A DNA stretch of 64,000 bases from Mesorhizobium ciceri biovar biserrulae WSM1271 (GCF_000185905.1 NC_014923.1:1883501-1947500); one strand, 5' to 3'. Numbered from the stretch's first letter, positions 1-10,856 are shown. Numbers and translations are program-made. Notes: generated from the letters alone by a model not told the origin.

Positions 1-395
1 GTGAAGGCCTGAGCGGAGCCGCCGACCAGGAGATTGGCGCCGGCGCCGACGGCGGCCGTCACCTCGGCGCTGGCGCCGATGTAGTCGCCGGCCAGCGCAC
101 CCGGCGCGTAGATGTTCTTCAGCGGCGTCAGCACGATCCACTGCATGACCGTCTGCTTCGTCGTGCCGATGTCTAGGCCGTATTTGTTGACGGCGCCGAA
201 ATAGGCTTCCGGCGCGAAGCTCTTGTCGGCGGGGTTGAAGGTGCAGCTCAGATCCTTGCTCGAGCCGAAGATGAAGCCGGTGCCGCCGCCAATGGCACAG
301 TCAAGCGTACCGAGCTCTATGCCTCGGTCCTGCGCCTGCGCTGCTCCGACAAACACGGTAGCGAATATGGCAGCAGCAATGGCTGTCTTCAGCAT
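1..395 (-). CDS. DUF992 family secreted protein, C-terminus cut by the window edge
   Basis: The gene reads leftward and leaves the window, so only about 131 N-terminal residues are visible. The ATG at 395 begins a signal peptide (MLKTAIAAAIFATVFVGAAQA) with likely cleavage after AQA. The mature part shows the DUF992 pattern: GTLDCAIGGGTGFIFGSSK near the start, a short Cys-containing strand (LSCTF), a YFGAVNKYGLDIG segment, and a Gly/Ala-rich end (GAGANLLVGG). Two Cys residues about 20 apart could form a disulfide. Function is unknown; the family is common in Rhizobiales and predicted periplasmic. It is a clear paralogue of the next gene (487-963), and the pair looks like a tandem duplication. 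Confidence 0.85.
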   Translation of the reverse strand, partial: MLKTAIAAAIFATVFVGAAQAQDRGIELGTLDCAIGGGTGFIFGSSKDLSCTFNPADKSFAPEAYFGAVNKYGLDIGTTKQTVMQWIVLTPLKNIYAPGALAGDYIGASAEVTAAVGAGANLLVGGSAQAF

Positions 396-403
396 GATGG
401 TCC

Positions 404-448
404 CCTCAAAAATCAACGGCGCGGAACCATCCTATCTGGTTCCGCGCC
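404..448 (-). terminator. Rho-independent terminator between two DUF992 genes
   Basis: A perfect 12-bp stem (418-429 pairs with 437-448, arm GGCGCGGAACCA) has a 7-nt loop. On the minus strand it is followed within a few bases by a run of five T (about 404-412). It lies just downstream of the DUF992 gene at 487-963, so it should end that transcript and separate it from the paralogue at 1-395. Confidence 0.75.
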
Positions 449-486
449 GCGGGGTGAGGGGTCATGGAGCGCACGGCTCCATGCGA

Positions 487-963
487 TCACTTGAATGAAT
501 GGATCAGCTGGAGCGAGGTCACGGCCACGGCAAGGTTGACGCCGGTCTGCGCCTGGACGCTGAGCGGCTCCAGCATGAAGGCGCTGTCCAAGCCGCCAAC
601 CAGCAGATTGGCGCCGCCGCCGGTCACCACGCTCGCCTCGGCGTTGAGGCCGTAATAGCTGCCGGCGAGATCGCCTCCGTCACGGTCCCGGGTCGCAGCC
701 AGCACGGCCCAAACGAGCTGGCCCTGATGCGTCTGGCCGACATCGAGGCCGATCTTGGAGATGACGCCTGTGTAAACCTCGGACGGCCCGTGATGATGAG
801 GCCGGAAGACACAGGAGACGCCCTTGTTGGAAGCGACGATATAAGCGGTGCCGCCGTCGATGGTGCAATCGAGCGTGCCGAGTTGCAGCTTGCCGGCGCT
901 GGCTGGAGCCACCGCGAACATCGTCGTGGCGAGGGCAGCGGCGCAGCCGAGTTTCTTGATCAT
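487..963 (-). CDS. DUF992 family secreted protein
   Basis: This 158-residue protein has a signal peptide (MIKKLGCAAALATTMFAVAPASA) and a DUF992 body: GTLDCTIDGGTAYIVAS, VSCVF, YTGVISKIGLDVG, GGGANLLVGG and a C-terminal LSVQAQTGVNLAVAVTSL strand. The start at 963 is chosen because AAAGGA lies 7 nt upstream; an in-frame start 18 nt further upstream lacks such a site. Function is unknown. The protein is predicted periplasmic and probably beta-rich. It is a paralogue of the partial gene at 1-395, with a strong terminator between them, so each probably has its own promoter. Confidence 0.88.
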   Translation of the reverse strand: MIKKLGCAAALATTMFAVAPASAGKLQLGTLDCTIDGGTAYIVASNKGVSCVFRPHHHGPSEVYTGVISKIGLDVGQTHQGQLVWAVLAATRDRDGGDLAGSYYGLNAEASVVTGGGANLLVGGLDSAFMLEPLSVQAQTGVNLAVAVTSLQLIHSFK

Positions 964-1172
964 GGGAGGGTCCTTTCGCAAATTGCTTTTCGATAACGGC
1001 TTGGGAGGCCAGACCGTTCCGCTGAAAACTTGGCGCGATCAAGGCAGGGGCCGAAAGCCTCCTGCCGGGGTTAATGCGCGGTTGCGAAGTGCGTCTTTTC
1101 GGACACGCCAAGGATCCCGCGGCATTTGGATGTCACGCGGATTTGTATGGGAAGCGTTTGCCGAAACCGAGA

Positions 1173-2015
1173 TCAGCTGACGCGGGCGAGGCCATCCTTG
1201 GCCGGCTGGTAGGTCGGGTCGAGGCGAACGGCTTCCTTATAGGATTTCGCGGCTTTCGCCTTGTCACCGCGCCGCTCGTAGATCAGCGCCTGGTTGGCCC
1301 AGGCCTCGGCGTTCTTGCCGTCGAGCTTGATCGCCATGTTGAAATCGGAGAAGGCGTTGTCCTCGTCATTGGTCGCCAGATAGGAGAGGCCGCGGCCGTT
1401 GTAGGGCTCGGCGGCGTCCGGCGCCAGCGAGATGGCGGTCGAGAAATCCTCGATGGCGAATTTGTGCTGGCCCTGGCTCTGATAGATCAGGCCTCGATTG
1501 TGGTAGGCGCGCGCGTCGGTCGTATCGAGCTGGATCGCCTTCTGAAAGTCGTTGAAGGCGTCCTGGGTGCGACCCGCCTTGCGGTAGAGATTGCCGCGGC
1601 CGATATAGGCGGCGTCATAGTTCGAGTTGATCTGGATCGAACGGTTGTAGTCCGCGAGTGCGGCTTCCTGGTTGCCGAGGAAGCGCTGGATGAGCGCACG
1701 ATTCGAATAGGCCTGGAAGAAATTCGGATTGAGCTGGATGGCTTGATTGAAATCCTTGAGCGCCGCCTGGTACTGACCGCCACGGCCATAGGCCGAGCCG
1801 CGCACATTGTAGCCTTCGGGATCCTGGGGATTGCGCTGGATGACCGCCGAGAGCGAGGAAATGTTCTCGCTCGAGCCTTGCGCCTTGTCGATGTTGTTGA
1901 ATTCACCGGTCGGGCCCGCCGTTTGGCAGCCGGCAAGCGCCAGTCCGGAGAGCAGGGCCGCTGTCAGGGCGAAACCACGCAATGCGGTCCCGCGCTCCAC
2001 GCTCGTTGCGTTCAT
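1173..2015 (-). CDS. TPR-repeat lipoprotein
   Basis: This 280-residue protein starts with a lipoprotein signal ending in the lipobox LALAGC (lipidated Cys30). From about residue 55 to the end it is made of consecutive 34-residue tetratricopeptide repeats, recognisable by recurring NRGLIYQ / GRGNLYR / NQALIYE helices and the alternating P at repeat ends (LDPTYQP). It is thus a membrane-anchored periplasmic scaffold, of the NlpI type in the broad sense. TPR lipoproteins usually organise envelope complexes; the partner here cannot be told. The start at 2015 has AGG 6 nt upstream. It stands alone, with rpsU upstream on the same strand but 138 bp away. Confidence 0.88.
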   Translation of the reverse strand: MNATSVERGTALRGFALTAALLSGLALAGCQTAGPTGEFNNIDKAQGSSENISSLSAVIQRNPQDPEGYNVRGSAYGRGGQYQAALKDFNQAIQLNPNFFQAYSNRALIQRFLGNQEAALADYNRSIQINSNYDAAYIGRGNLYRKAGRTQDAFNDFQKAIQLDTTDARAYHNRGLIYQSQGQHKFAIEDFSTAISLAPDAAEPYNGRGLSYLATNDEDNAFSDFNMAIKLDGKNAEAWANQALIYERRGDKAKAAKSYKEAVRLDPTYQPAKDGLARVS

Positions 2016-2153
2016 GTCTGCCCTGTCCTCACTTCAAGCCGCGTCGTTCAGATCCGGCTCCCCCTCCGGACCGGTCACATCAAAACAAAAAGGTGGCGGC
2101 GATTCCACATCGCGCCACCTCTGATATCCTTCGAAAAGGACGAAAAATTGGCG

Positions 2154-2432
2154 TTAGAACCGCGGCGGACGCGGAGCGCCAGCTGCACCACCAGCGGCGC
2201 CGGCAGCAACAGGGCGCGGCGTCATCGGCAGCAGGCCTTCGCGCTGGGCGCGCTTGCGGGCCAGCTTGCGGGCGCGGCGAACGGCTTCAGCCTTTTCGCG
2301 GGCGCGCTTCTCGGACGGCTTCTCGTAGTGACCGCGCATCTTCATTTCGCGGAAAATGCCTTCGCGCTGCATCTTCTTCTTGAGAGCGCGAAGCGCCTGA
2401 TCAACGTTATTGTCGCGGACGAGTACCTGCAC
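2154..2432 (-). CDS. rpsU: 30S ribosomal protein S21
   Basis: The protein begins with [19 protein letters not shown] and carries [19 protein letters not shown] and the basic [15 protein letters not shown] helix, all diagnostic for S21. S21 sits on the small-subunit platform near the anti-Shine-Dalgarno end of 16S rRNA and helps initiation. I place the start at the GTG at 2432: AGGA lies exactly 6 nt upstream of it, whereas the in-frame TTG at 2438 directly abuts that AGGA and leaves no spacing. The product is 92 residues with a low-complexity Ala/Gly/Pro tail ([17 protein letters not shown]) beyond the usual 70-residue core, as in other Rhizobiales. Confidence 0.95.
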   Translation of the reverse strand: MQVLVRDNNVDQALRALKKKMQREGIFREMKMRGHYEKPSEKRAREKAEAVRRARKLARKRAQREGLLPMTPRPVAAGAAGGAAGAPRPPRF

Positions 2433-2609
2433 GGGCAATCCTGTCTTTCGGGTTTGATATCAACAGGCAAGCGATCATAGCCGCTAGCCTCCGCGGCGGT
2501 TTACACCACGAATTGTGGCGGCTGATAGCAGAATCATGCCGCGCTGTCCACAGCGGAAATGAATTTGCGGTGTCAGCCGCAGTCTGTTTGCCTTGAGATA
2601 AGGAGCCGA

Positions 2610-2996
2610 CTAGGCCGTCGCGAGGTGCAGCAGCTCGAAATCCTCGAAGAACTCGCCGTAGTCGCAGGTGATCTCCTCGCCCACGGCGATGTCGCGGGTC
2701 GCGGTGGCCCCGCCATATTGCGAAAAATCCGTATTCGGATTGCTGGAATGGTTCATGAAGCGGCCATTGTCGACTTCATAGACCATGAAACCTGGCCGGT
2801 CGGGGCTGGGATAGGCATAGCGGTCGAGCAGTTCCCTGAGATGCGGGGGGGCCGCTTCGTATTTGTCCATGGGGACCAGTCGGTCGAAATCCGGATCGAG
2901 CCGCCAGATCGAAGCCCCTTTCCTGATCGGCTCCGCAGCGAACACGCCGACGCCTTCGATCGCACTCGCAGTCACATAGGTTCTGATCAGCAACAT
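2610..2996 (-). CDS. SET domain protein (putative protein-lysine methyltransferase)
   Basis: This 128-residue protein is a minimal SET domain. It shows the N-terminal GVGVFA strand (about residues 15-20), the knot motif FMNHSSNPNT (about 80-89), and the C-terminal EEITCDYGEF segment (about 106-115) carrying the Tyr that sits by the methyl transfer site. SET enzymes transfer methyl groups from S-adenosylmethionine to lysine. There are no pre-SET cysteines, and no obvious post-SET cluster follows. The bacterial target is unknown; ribosomal or histone-like proteins are possible. It is a single gene without an evident operon partner. The upstream ribosome-binding site is weak (GGAACC beside the ATG). 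Confidence 0.85.
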   Translation of the reverse strand: MLLIRTYVTASAIEGVGVFAAEPIRKGASIWRLDPDFDRLVPMDKYEAAPPHLRELLDRYAYPSPDRPGFMVYEVDNGRFMNHSSNPNTDFSQYGGATATRDIAVGEEITCDYGEFFEDFELLHLATA

Positions 2997-3107
2997 GGTT
3001 CCAGACCCCGCTTTTGGACAGAAACGGCATCGCCAAATCGCGGCGAAAAATCAAGACCGGCCGTCTGCCTGGCGGCTATGAGCATGCATTCCGGACGCGA
3101 AAAGTCT

Positions 3108-3866
3108 TCACGTCCGATTGATCGACACGCCGCCATCGGCAAACAGAGCGGCTCCGGTGGTAAAGCTCGAGGCATCGGAGGCGAGATAGAGCGCCGAACG
3201 GGCAATCTCCTCCGGCATAGCGACACGCTTCAAAGCATGCAGGCCTTCGACGAAGGCCCGTGATTCCGGGGTCTTGAAGGTTGCCGCCGGCGTGTCTGTG
3301 CCGCCGGGCAGCAGCGCGTTGACCCGCACGCCTTTCGGGCCGTATTCGGCGGCAAGCACCTGTGTCAGTCCGATCAGGCCGGCCTTGCTTGCGGCATAAC
3401 TGGTCATGCCTGGCATGCCGACTGTGTGGCCGACGAAGGTGGAGGTGAAGATCAGCGAACCACCGCCACGCTCGACCATTGCCGGCACCTGGTATTTGGC
3501 GCCGAGAAACGCGCTGGTGAGATTGGTGTCGAGCGTCTCGCGCCAGCCTTCCAGCGGCAATTCGGCTATCGGTCCCATCAGGCCGACAGCGCCGGCATTG
3601 TTGAAGGCGATGTCGAGCCCACCGAACTTTTCGGCCGCCAGATCGACAAGGGCCTTTGCGTAGGCTTCGTCGCGGACATCGCCGGCAAGCGCGATGGCGA
3701 TGCCATCGGCATCCGCGATTTCGGCGACAAGCGCGTCGAGCTCGGCCTGGCGGCGGGCGGCGACGATGACCTTGGCGCCTTCCTCGGCAAAGAGTTTTGC
3801 CGTGGCGCGGCCGATGCCGGAACTGGCGCCGGTGACGATGGCGACCTTGTTGGCGAGTGCGAACAT
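3108..3866 (-). CDS. Short-chain dehydrogenase/reductase
   Basis: This 252-residue classical SDR has the cofactor motif TGASSGIG at residues 12-19, the FNNAG motif near 88, and the active-site pair of Ser in FTSTFVG and SYAASK (Tyr and Lys). The arrangement predicts an NAD(P)-dependent alcohol/ketone oxidoreductase of the FabG-like type; substrate is not evident. The start at 3866 is chosen because AGGA lies 7 nt upstream; a longer frame to 4007 exists but codes an Arg/Ser-rich stretch without SDR character. It is divergent from soxB, with a 269-bp intergenic region that probably holds both promoters. Confidence 0.88.
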   Translation of the reverse strand: MFALANKVAIVTGASSGIGRATAKLFAEEGAKVIVAARRQAELDALVAEIADADGIAIALAGDVRDEAYAKALVDLAAEKFGGLDIAFNNAGAVGLMGPIAELPLEGWRETLDTNLTSAFLGAKYQVPAMVERGGGSLIFTSTFVGHTVGMPGMTSYAASKAGLIGLTQVLAAEYGPKGVRVNALLPGGTDTPAATFKTPESRAFVEGLHALKRVAMPEEIARSALYLASDASSFTTGAALFADGGVSINRT

Positions 3867-4135
3867 TTTTGCATCCTTTTCTTCGCGCCGGCTTGACCGG
3901 CAGTTGGGATGCTTGGTCGCAGATCGAGGCAAAGCGAGCCACCCGATACTCGCCAAGATGCTGGAAAGCGCCGACGCGCCGGATGCGTCTTTTTCACCAC
4001 GGCGCAAAACGGCAAGCGCCGTCGCAAACAGCGCAAGGGTGGAAGCGCTGTTTCGCTAGTGATACACCTCGCGCGCCGGGACCGAATGAACGCCGGCCGC
4101 CATTCGCGAAGCCTTTTTGGGGCGAGGTTGGGACG

Positions 4136-5389
4136 TTGAAGAAATATTCGGTATTCGCCATCGCCCGTGAAGCCATGCGCGGTCACAAGGGCTGGGAAGA
4201 ACAGTGGTCCTCGCCTGAGCCCAGGAAAGAATACGACGTCATCATCGTCGGCGCCGGCGGCCATGGCCTGGCCACCGCCTATTACCTCGCCACGGTTCAC
4301 GGCATCACCAATGTCGCGGTGCTGGAAAAGGGCTGGCTCGGCGGCGGCAACACAGGCCGCAACACCACCATCATCCGCTCCAACTATCTCTATGACGAGA
4401 GCGCCGGCATCTACGACCATGCACTGAAGCTGTGGGATGGGCTGAGCCAGGAGCTCAACTACAACGTCATGTATTCGGCGCGCGGCGTCATGATGCTCGC
4501 GCACAATGTGCACGACGTGCAGGTGCTGAAGCGCCACGTGCACGCCAACCGGCTGAACGGTATCGACAATGAGTGGCTGACGCCGGAGCAGGCGAAGGAA
4601 TTCTGCCCGCCGCTCAACACCTCCAGGGATGCGCGCTATCCGGTGGTCGGTGCGGCGCTGCAGCGGCGCGGCGGCACGGCGCGCCACGATGCGGTTGCCT
4701 GGGGCTATGCGCGCGGCGCCTCGGCGCGCGGCGTCCATATCATTCAGAATTGCGAGGTCACCGGGGTCAAGCGGGCGGCCAATGGCGCGGTTTTGGGCGT
4801 CGACACGACGCGCGGCTTCATCGGTGCCAAGAAGGTCGGCGTCGTTGCCGCCGGCCATTCCTCAGTGATCATGAACATGGCCGGCGTGCGCATGCCGCTG
4901 GAGAGTTATCCATTGCAGGCGCTGGTGTCGGAACCGGTCAAGCCGGTGGTGCCCTGCGTGGTCATGTCGAACACGGTGCACGCCTATATCTCGCAGTCCG
5001 ACAAGGGCGAGCTGGTGATCGGCGCCGGCACCGACCAGTATGTCTCCTATTCGCAGACCGGCGGCCTGCACATATTGCAGCACACGCTGGACGCCATCTG
5101 CGAGATGTTCCCGATCTTCACGCGCATGAAGATGCTGCGCTCGTGGGGCGGCATCGTCGACGTCACGCCCGACCGCTCGCCGATCCTGGCCAAGACGCCG
5201 GTGCCCGGGCTTTATGTCAATTGTGGCTGGGGCACGGGCGGCTTCAAGGCGACGCCGGGCTCGGGCCATGTCTTTGCCCACACCATCGCCAAAGACGATC
5301 CGCATCCGATCAATGCGCCCTTCACCATCGAGCGCTTCCGCACCGGCCGGCTCATCGACGAGGCGGCGGCGGCGGCGGTGGCGCACTGA
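4136..5389 (+). CDS. soxB: Sarcosine oxidase beta subunit
   Basis: This 417-residue flavoprotein is the FAD/FMN-bearing subunit of heterotetrameric sarcosine oxidase, which demethylates sarcosine (N-methylglycine) to glycine. The dinucleotide-binding motif is [20 protein letters not shown], followed by [20 protein letters not shown], both characteristic of SoxB. His184 in [10 protein letters not shown] matches the His that carries covalent FMN in this enzyme class. The start is a TTG at 4136: GAGG is 8 nt upstream, and the protein then begins [19 protein letters not shown], as in known SoxB proteins. An upstream in-frame extension has no SoxB similarity. It heads the soxB-x-D-A-G operon; its TGA overlaps the next ATG. 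Confidence 0.95.
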   Translation: MKKYSVFAIAREAMRGHKGWEEQWSSPEPRKEYDVIIVGAGGHGLATAYYLATVHGITNVAVLEKGWLGGGNTGRNTTIIRSNYLYDESAGIYDHALKLWDGLSQELNYNVMYSARGVMMLAHNVHDVQVLKRHVHANRLNGIDNEWLTPEQAKEFCPPLNTSRDARYPVVGAALQRRGGTARHDAVAWGYARGASARGVHIIQNCEVTGVKRAANGAVLGVDTTRGFIGAKKVGVVAAGHSSVIMNMAGVRMPLESYPLQALVSEPVKPVVPCVVMSNTVHAYISQSDKGELVIGAGTDQYVSYSQTGGLHILQHTLDAICEMFPIFTRMKMLRSWGGIVDVTPDRSPILAKTPVPGLYVNCGWGTGGFKATPGSGHVFAHTIAKDDPHPINAPFTIERFRTGRLIDEAAAAAVAH

Positions 5390-5829
5390 TGATGGCTGGG
5401 ATGGCTGTCGCGATGCCGCTGATTCTGGCGGGGGAACACGTGCTGGCGGGGGAACGGGGCATGTTCCATTTTCCGTCGGCTGACGAAGTGCGCACGCAAC
5501 CGATCAGCCGCACCGGCAACGAGACCGTCTGGCCGTTTTCGGTCGACGACGGCACGCTGGCCTGCGTCTGGAGCGGCGGCCAGCGGGTGGTGATGTTCTT
5601 CGAGGGACGTCCCGAAGGGCTTGACGAAGACGAGACATTCCAGCCGCGTCAAGTCATCGTCACCACCGATCCGATGCAACTCACTCTCGGCAACATGGCG
5701 TCGCGCGATCTGTTTCGTCCCGCTGCAAGCGTGGAGGAACGCATCCGGCTCGTCGCGCCGTTCGCGACCCTGGGACAGAAGCTTTGCGATCAACCGGCGG
5801 GCGCCCGCGTCGGCCACGGCGAATTGTAG
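5389..5829 (+). CDS. Unknown protein inserted in the sarcosine oxidase operon
   Basis: This 146-codon frame lies between soxB and soxD, in the same direction. Its first ATG (5389) overlaps the soxB stop as TGATG. An in-frame ATG at 5461 with a G-rich site upstream could be the true start and gives a 122-residue soluble protein (FHFPSADEVRTQPISRT). I recognise no family. The body is mixed alpha/beta with GQRVVMFFEGRPEG and a charged ERIRLVAPF helix, and no transmembrane segment apart from the weakly hydrophobic N-terminus of the long form. Position and tight spacing (10 nt to soxD) imply co-expression with sarcosine oxidase, perhaps in assembly or regulation, but nothing in the sequence proves it. 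Confidence 0.7.
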   Translation: MMAGMAVAMPLILAGEHVLAGERGMFHFPSADEVRTQPISRTGNETVWPFSVDDGTLACVWSGGQRVVMFFEGRPEGLDEDETFQPRQVIVTTDPMQLTLGNMASRDLFRPAASVEERIRLVAPFATLGQKLCDQPAGARVGHGEL

Positions 5830-5839
5830 GAACGAACAA

Positions 5840-6136
5840 ATGCTTCTCATCCGCTGCCCCTATTGCGAGGAAGAGCGTCCGGAACTCGAGTTCCGCAACG
5901 CCGGCGAGGCGCATATCGCGCGCTCGGCCAATATGGCCGGCGAGAGCGACGACGATTTCGAAAAGTTCTTCTTCATCCGCTCCAACCCCAAGGGCATCAT
6001 CTATGAGCGGTGGCGGCACATGCATGGCTGCGCGCGTTTCTTCAACGCCGTGCGCGACACCGTCACCGACAGGTTCGTCATGACCTACAAGGCCGGCGAA
6101 CCCAAACCCTCCAAGCTGCCAGGAGTTGGCAAATGA
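5840..6136 (+). CDS. soxD: Sarcosine oxidase delta subunit
   Basis: This 98-residue protein is the small zinc-binding subunit of heterotetrameric sarcosine oxidase. The zinc ligands known in the family are visible: Cys6 and Cys9 in IRCPYCEEE, then His60 and Cys64 in RHMHGCARFF. The subunit wraps around the complex and is structural rather than catalytic. The start ATG at 5840 has AGGA 8 nt upstream. The TGA stop overlaps the soxA ATG (ATGA), so the two are translationally coupled. The C-terminus PSKLPGVGK is encoded over the soxA ribosome-binding site AGGAG. Confidence 0.95.
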   Translation: MLLIRCPYCEEERPELEFRNAGEAHIARSANMAGESDDDFEKFFFIRSNPKGIIYERWRHMHGCARFFNAVRDTVTDRFVMTYKAGEPKPSKLPGVGK

Positions 6137-9121
6137 GCGGCGCGTCTCACCGCATTTCCGGCGCCGGCCGCTTCAGCCAAGCCAAGACCGCGCGTTTCAG
6201 CTTCGATGGCCAGTCCTATGCCGGCATCGAGGGCGACACGCTGGCCTCGGCGCTGCTCGCCAATGGCGTCCATCTGGTCGGCCGTTCGTTCAAGTACCAC
6301 CGTCCGCGCGGCATCCTGTCGGCGGGCGCCGAGGAGCCGAACGCGCTGGTCGAAATCAGGCGCGACGCGGCACGCAAGACGCCGAACGTGCGCGCGACTG
6401 TGCAGGAGCTTTATGACGGGCTCGAGGCGCAGTCGCAGAACCGCTGGCCGTCGCTGTCCTTCGACGTCGGTGCGGTCAACGACATCGCGTCGCCGATGTT
6501 TTCGGCCGGCTTCTACTACAAGACCTTCATGTGGCCGAAGGCGGCATGGAAGAGCCTGTACGAGCCAAAGATCCGCGCCGCGGCCGGGCTTGGCGTTTCC
6601 CCGGACCAGCCCGATCCCGACCATTATTCGTCACGCTACGCGCATTGCGACGTGCTGGTGCTGGGCGGCGGTGCGGCGGGCATCGCTGCGGCATTGGCAG
6701 CGGCGGAGACCGGCGTGCGCGTCATCCTCGCCGACGAGCAGGCCGAGTTCGGCGGCAGCCTGCGTTTCGAGAGCGGCGCGAAAATCGACGGCCAGGACGG
6801 TTTTGCCTGGGCGCAAGCTGCGGTGGCGAAACTCACTGCGATGGACAATGTCCGCGTGCTCCCGCGCACGACGGCGTTCGGTTATTACGCGCAGAATTTC
6901 GTCGGCCTGGTCGAGCGTGTCAGCGATCATCTGAAGGCTCCCGGCCACGATCTGGCGCGCGAGCGGCTGTGGCAGGTCAGGGCCAAGCGCGTGGTGCTGG
7001 CCTCGGGCGCCATCGAGCGCCACATGGTGTTTGCCGACAACGACCGGCCGGGCATCATGCTGGCGGGCGCGGCGCGCACCTATCTCAACCACTATGGCGT
7101 CGCGGTCGGCAGGAATGTCGGCGTCTACACCGCCAATGACTCTGCCTATGCGGCGGCGATCGACCTGAAGAAGGCCGGCGTCAACGTGGCGGCGATCGTC
7201 GATCTGCGCGACAATCCGACCGGACCGGTGATCGACGAGGCGAGGGCGCTCGGCATCGAGGTCAATTTCGGCCGCGCGGTGATCCGCGCCGGCGGCAAGC
7301 TGCGCGTTTCCTCGATGACGGTGCAGCCGAAGAATGGCGGCGGCGAACGCACCATTCCAGTCGACGCGATCCTGATGTCGGCCGGCTGGACGCCGTCGGT
7401 GCATCTGTTCTCGCAGTCGCGCGGCAAGGTCGCCTTCAACGACGAGACCAAGCGCTTCGTGCCGGGCACCTATGCGCAGGATTGCGTCTCTGTCGGCGCC
7501 TGCAATGGTACCGACGGCCTATCGGCGACGGTCGACGAGGCCTATGCCGCGGGCGCCAAAGCGGCCAGGGATGCGGGCGCGAAAACCGCCAAGGGTACGA
7601 AGCCGAAGGTCGACGCCTCCGAGAGCTGGTCGCGCGGCATGCTGGGTGCGGCTCCTGGCGCCGGGCCGGACACGACGGTGAAGGCGTTTGTCGACTTCCA
7701 GAACGACGTCACCGCCAAGGATATCCGCCAGGCGGTGCACGAAGGCATGCGCTCGATCGAGCACGTCAAGCGTTTCACCACCAACGGCATGGCCACCGAT
7801 CAGGGCAAGACCTCCAACATGCACGGCCTGGCGATTGCCGCCGAGATGCTGGGAAAGCCGATCCCGGAGGTCGGCCTGACCACGTTCCGGGCGCCCTATA
7901 CGCCGGTGACCTTCGGCGCCATCGTCAGCCATGCGCGCGGGCCGCTGTTCGACCCCACGCGTAAAACGGCGATTCATCCCTGGGCCGAGGCGCAAGGCGC
8001 GGTGTTCGAGGATGTCGGCCAGTGGAAGCGCGCCTGGTATTTCCCCAAGGCGGGCGAGGACATGCATGCCGCGGTCGACCGCGAATGCGTCGCCGTGCGC
8101 AAGACGGCCGGCCTGTTCGATGCCTCGACACTGGGCAAGATCGAAGTGGTCGGGCCGGATGCGGCCAAATTCATGGAGCTGCTCTACACCAACCCTTGGG
8201 AGAAGCTGGAGCCCGGCCGCTGCCGCTACGGCATCATGCTGCGCGAGGACGGGTTCATCTATGATGACGGTGTCGTCGGCAGGCTGGCGCCCGACCGTTT
8301 CCATGTGACGACGACGACCGGCGGTGCGCCGCGCGTCATGAACCATATGGAGGATTATCTCCAGACCGAGTTCCCGCATCTCAATGTCTGGCTGACCTCG
8401 ATCACCGAGCAGTGGGCGGTCATCGCTGTACAGGGACCCAAGTCGCGCGACATCATCGCGCCGCTGGTCGAAGGCATCGACATGTCGGACGAGGCGCTGC
8501 CGCACATGTCGGTGCGCGAAGGCAAGATCTGCGGCGTGCCGACGCGGCTGTTCCGCATGTCGTTCACAGGCGAGCGCGGCTTCGAGGTCAATGTGCCGGC
8601 CGATTATGGCCAGGCGGTCTGGGAAGCGCTGTGGGCCGAAGGCCAGAAGCATGGCGCCGCCGCCTACGGCACCGAGGCCATGCACGTGCTGCGCGCTGAA
8701 AAGGGCTACATCATCGTCGGCCAGGACACCGACGGCACGGTGACGCCGAACGATGCCGGTCTCGACTGGGCGGTCGGCAAGAAGAAGACCGACTTCGTCG
8801 GTATCAGGGGCATGGCGCGGCCAGACCTTGTCGCCAAGGGCCGCAAGCAGCTGGTGGGCCTCAAGACCAAAGATCCCAAGGTGGTGCTCGAAGAAGGCGC
8901 GCAGATCGTCGAGGATCCGAAGCAGGCGATCCCGATGAAGATGATCGGCCATGTCACTTCGAGCTACTGGTCGGAAAATTGCGGCCGCTCGATCGCGCTG
9001 GCGCTGGTCGCCGGCGGTCGCGACCGCATCGGCGAGACACTCTACGTGCCGATGCCGAACGGGGTGATCGAAGTGGAGGTTACCGGCATGGTGTTCTTCG
9101 ACGAAACGGGAGGGCGCCTCA

Positions 9122-9129
<8 letters not shown>
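6133..9129 (+). CDS. soxA: Sarcosine oxidase alpha subunit
   Basis: This 998-residue subunit holds NAD+ and the folate-binding site. In order: an N-terminal ferredoxin-fold domain without Fe-S cysteines (about 18-105; RPRGILSAGAEEPNAL), a Rossmann domain with LVLGGGAAGIAAALAAAETG from about residue 173, a second nucleotide-binding part (ASGAIERHMVFADNDRPG), and a C-terminal aminomethyltransferase-like half (about 600-998) with YGIMLREDG, SFTGERGFEVNVP and ALRAEKG-type motifs. The last half receives the methyl-derived carbon from sarcosine and yields 5,10-methylenetetrahydrofolate. Length matches the family. The frame overlaps soxD by 4 nt and soxG by 8 nt. Confidence 0.96.
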
Positions 9130-9993
<864 letters not shown>

Positions 9994-10070
9994 TTTTCAT
10001 CAGGCCAGGCGGCATCGGGACCTTCTCAATCCCCTTGGACATGCTATTTAAAGCGCTTTGGGAGATGAAA

Positions 10071-10856
10071 ATGCCGACAAAAGCGATCGTTTGGGGCGAG
10101 AATGTCCACGAGCAGACCAATGAAGCCGTGCGCGAACTCTATCCCTTGGGGATGCACGGCACCATCGCCGCCGCGCTCAATCAGGACAAGGGCATCGAGG
10201 CGGCCACCGCCACCTTGCAGGAGCCCGAGCACGGCCTGAGCGAAAAGCGCCTGGCGGCCACCGACGTGCTCTTGTGGTGGGGCCACGCGGCGCATGGCGA
10301 GGTCAAGGACGAGATCGTCGAGCGGGTGCAGAAGCGGGTCTGGGAAGGGATGGGCCTGATCGTGCTCCATTCCGGCCACTACTCGAAGATCTTCAAGCGG
10401 CTGATGGGCACGCCCTGTTCGCTGAAATGGCGCGAGGCGGGCGAGCGCGAGCGCGTCTGGGCGATCAATCGCGGCCACCCGATCGCGCAAGGCATTGGCG
10501 AGTGCGTGGAGATCGGCGAGACCGAAATGTATGGCGAGCCGTTCGCGGTGCCGGAGCCGCTGGAGACGGTGTTCGTCTCCTGGTACGAGGGCGGCGAGGT
10601 GTTCCGGTCCGGGCTGACCTACCAGCGCGGCGCGGGACGGATCTTCTACTTCTCGCCAGGCCACGAAACCTATCCGATCTATCACAATGAGGGCGTGCAG
10701 CAGGTGCTGCGAAACGCAGTCCATTGGGCGCACAACCCGGCGCCGGCCTGGTCCGGCATCACCAATGCGCCGAACGTGCCGACGGATGCGGCCAAGGAGA
10801 AGATCGTGCAGAAGGGGCTGCGCCTGCATGCCGATGGCGACAAAGGCCTGAGCTGA
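10071..10856 (+). CDS. thuA: ThuA family protein (trehalose/sugar utilisation)
   Basis: This 261-residue protein has the ThuA class I glutamine amidotransferase-like fold: an initial [11 protein letters not shown] strand, [32 protein letters not shown] (the usual nucleophile-elbow position has HS rather than a catalytic Cys), and [18 protein letters not shown]. In Sinorhizobium, ThuA and ThuB take part in catabolism of trehalose and related disaccharides through 3-keto derivatives. The start at 10071 has GGGAG 6 nt upstream; an in-frame ATG at 10035 lacks one. thuB follows 70 nt downstream, but no thuEFGK transporter genes are nearby. Confidence 0.9.
   Translation: MPTKAIVWGENVHEQTNEAVRELYPLGMHGTIAAALNQDKGIEAATATLQEPEHGLSEKRLAATDVLLWWGHAAHGEVKDEIVERVQKRVWEGMGLIVLHSGHYSKIFKRLMGTPCSLKWREAGERERVWAINRGHPIAQGIGECVEIGETEMYGEPFAVPEPLETVFVSWYEGGEVFRSGLTYQRGAGRIFYFSPGHETYPIYHNEGVQQVLRNAVHWAHNPAPAWSGITNAPNVPTDAAKEKIVQKGLRLHADGDKGLS

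Noticed and set aside
499..996. Long plus-strand frame opposite the second DUF992 gene
   Set aside because: It is the complementary shadow of a gene with a signal peptide, ribosome-binding site and recognised family; the shadow protein has no family features and no start signal.
2110..2140. TCCTT-CGAA-AAGGA hairpin as the rpsU terminator
   Set aside because: The stem is only 5 bp and the T-run lies on the wrong side for the minus-strand transcript, so I did not call a terminator.
1074..2480. 468-codon plus-strand frame across the TPR lipoprotein and rpsU
   Set aside because: It is antisense to two well-supported genes. Its repeats are the reverse reading of the TPR repeats.
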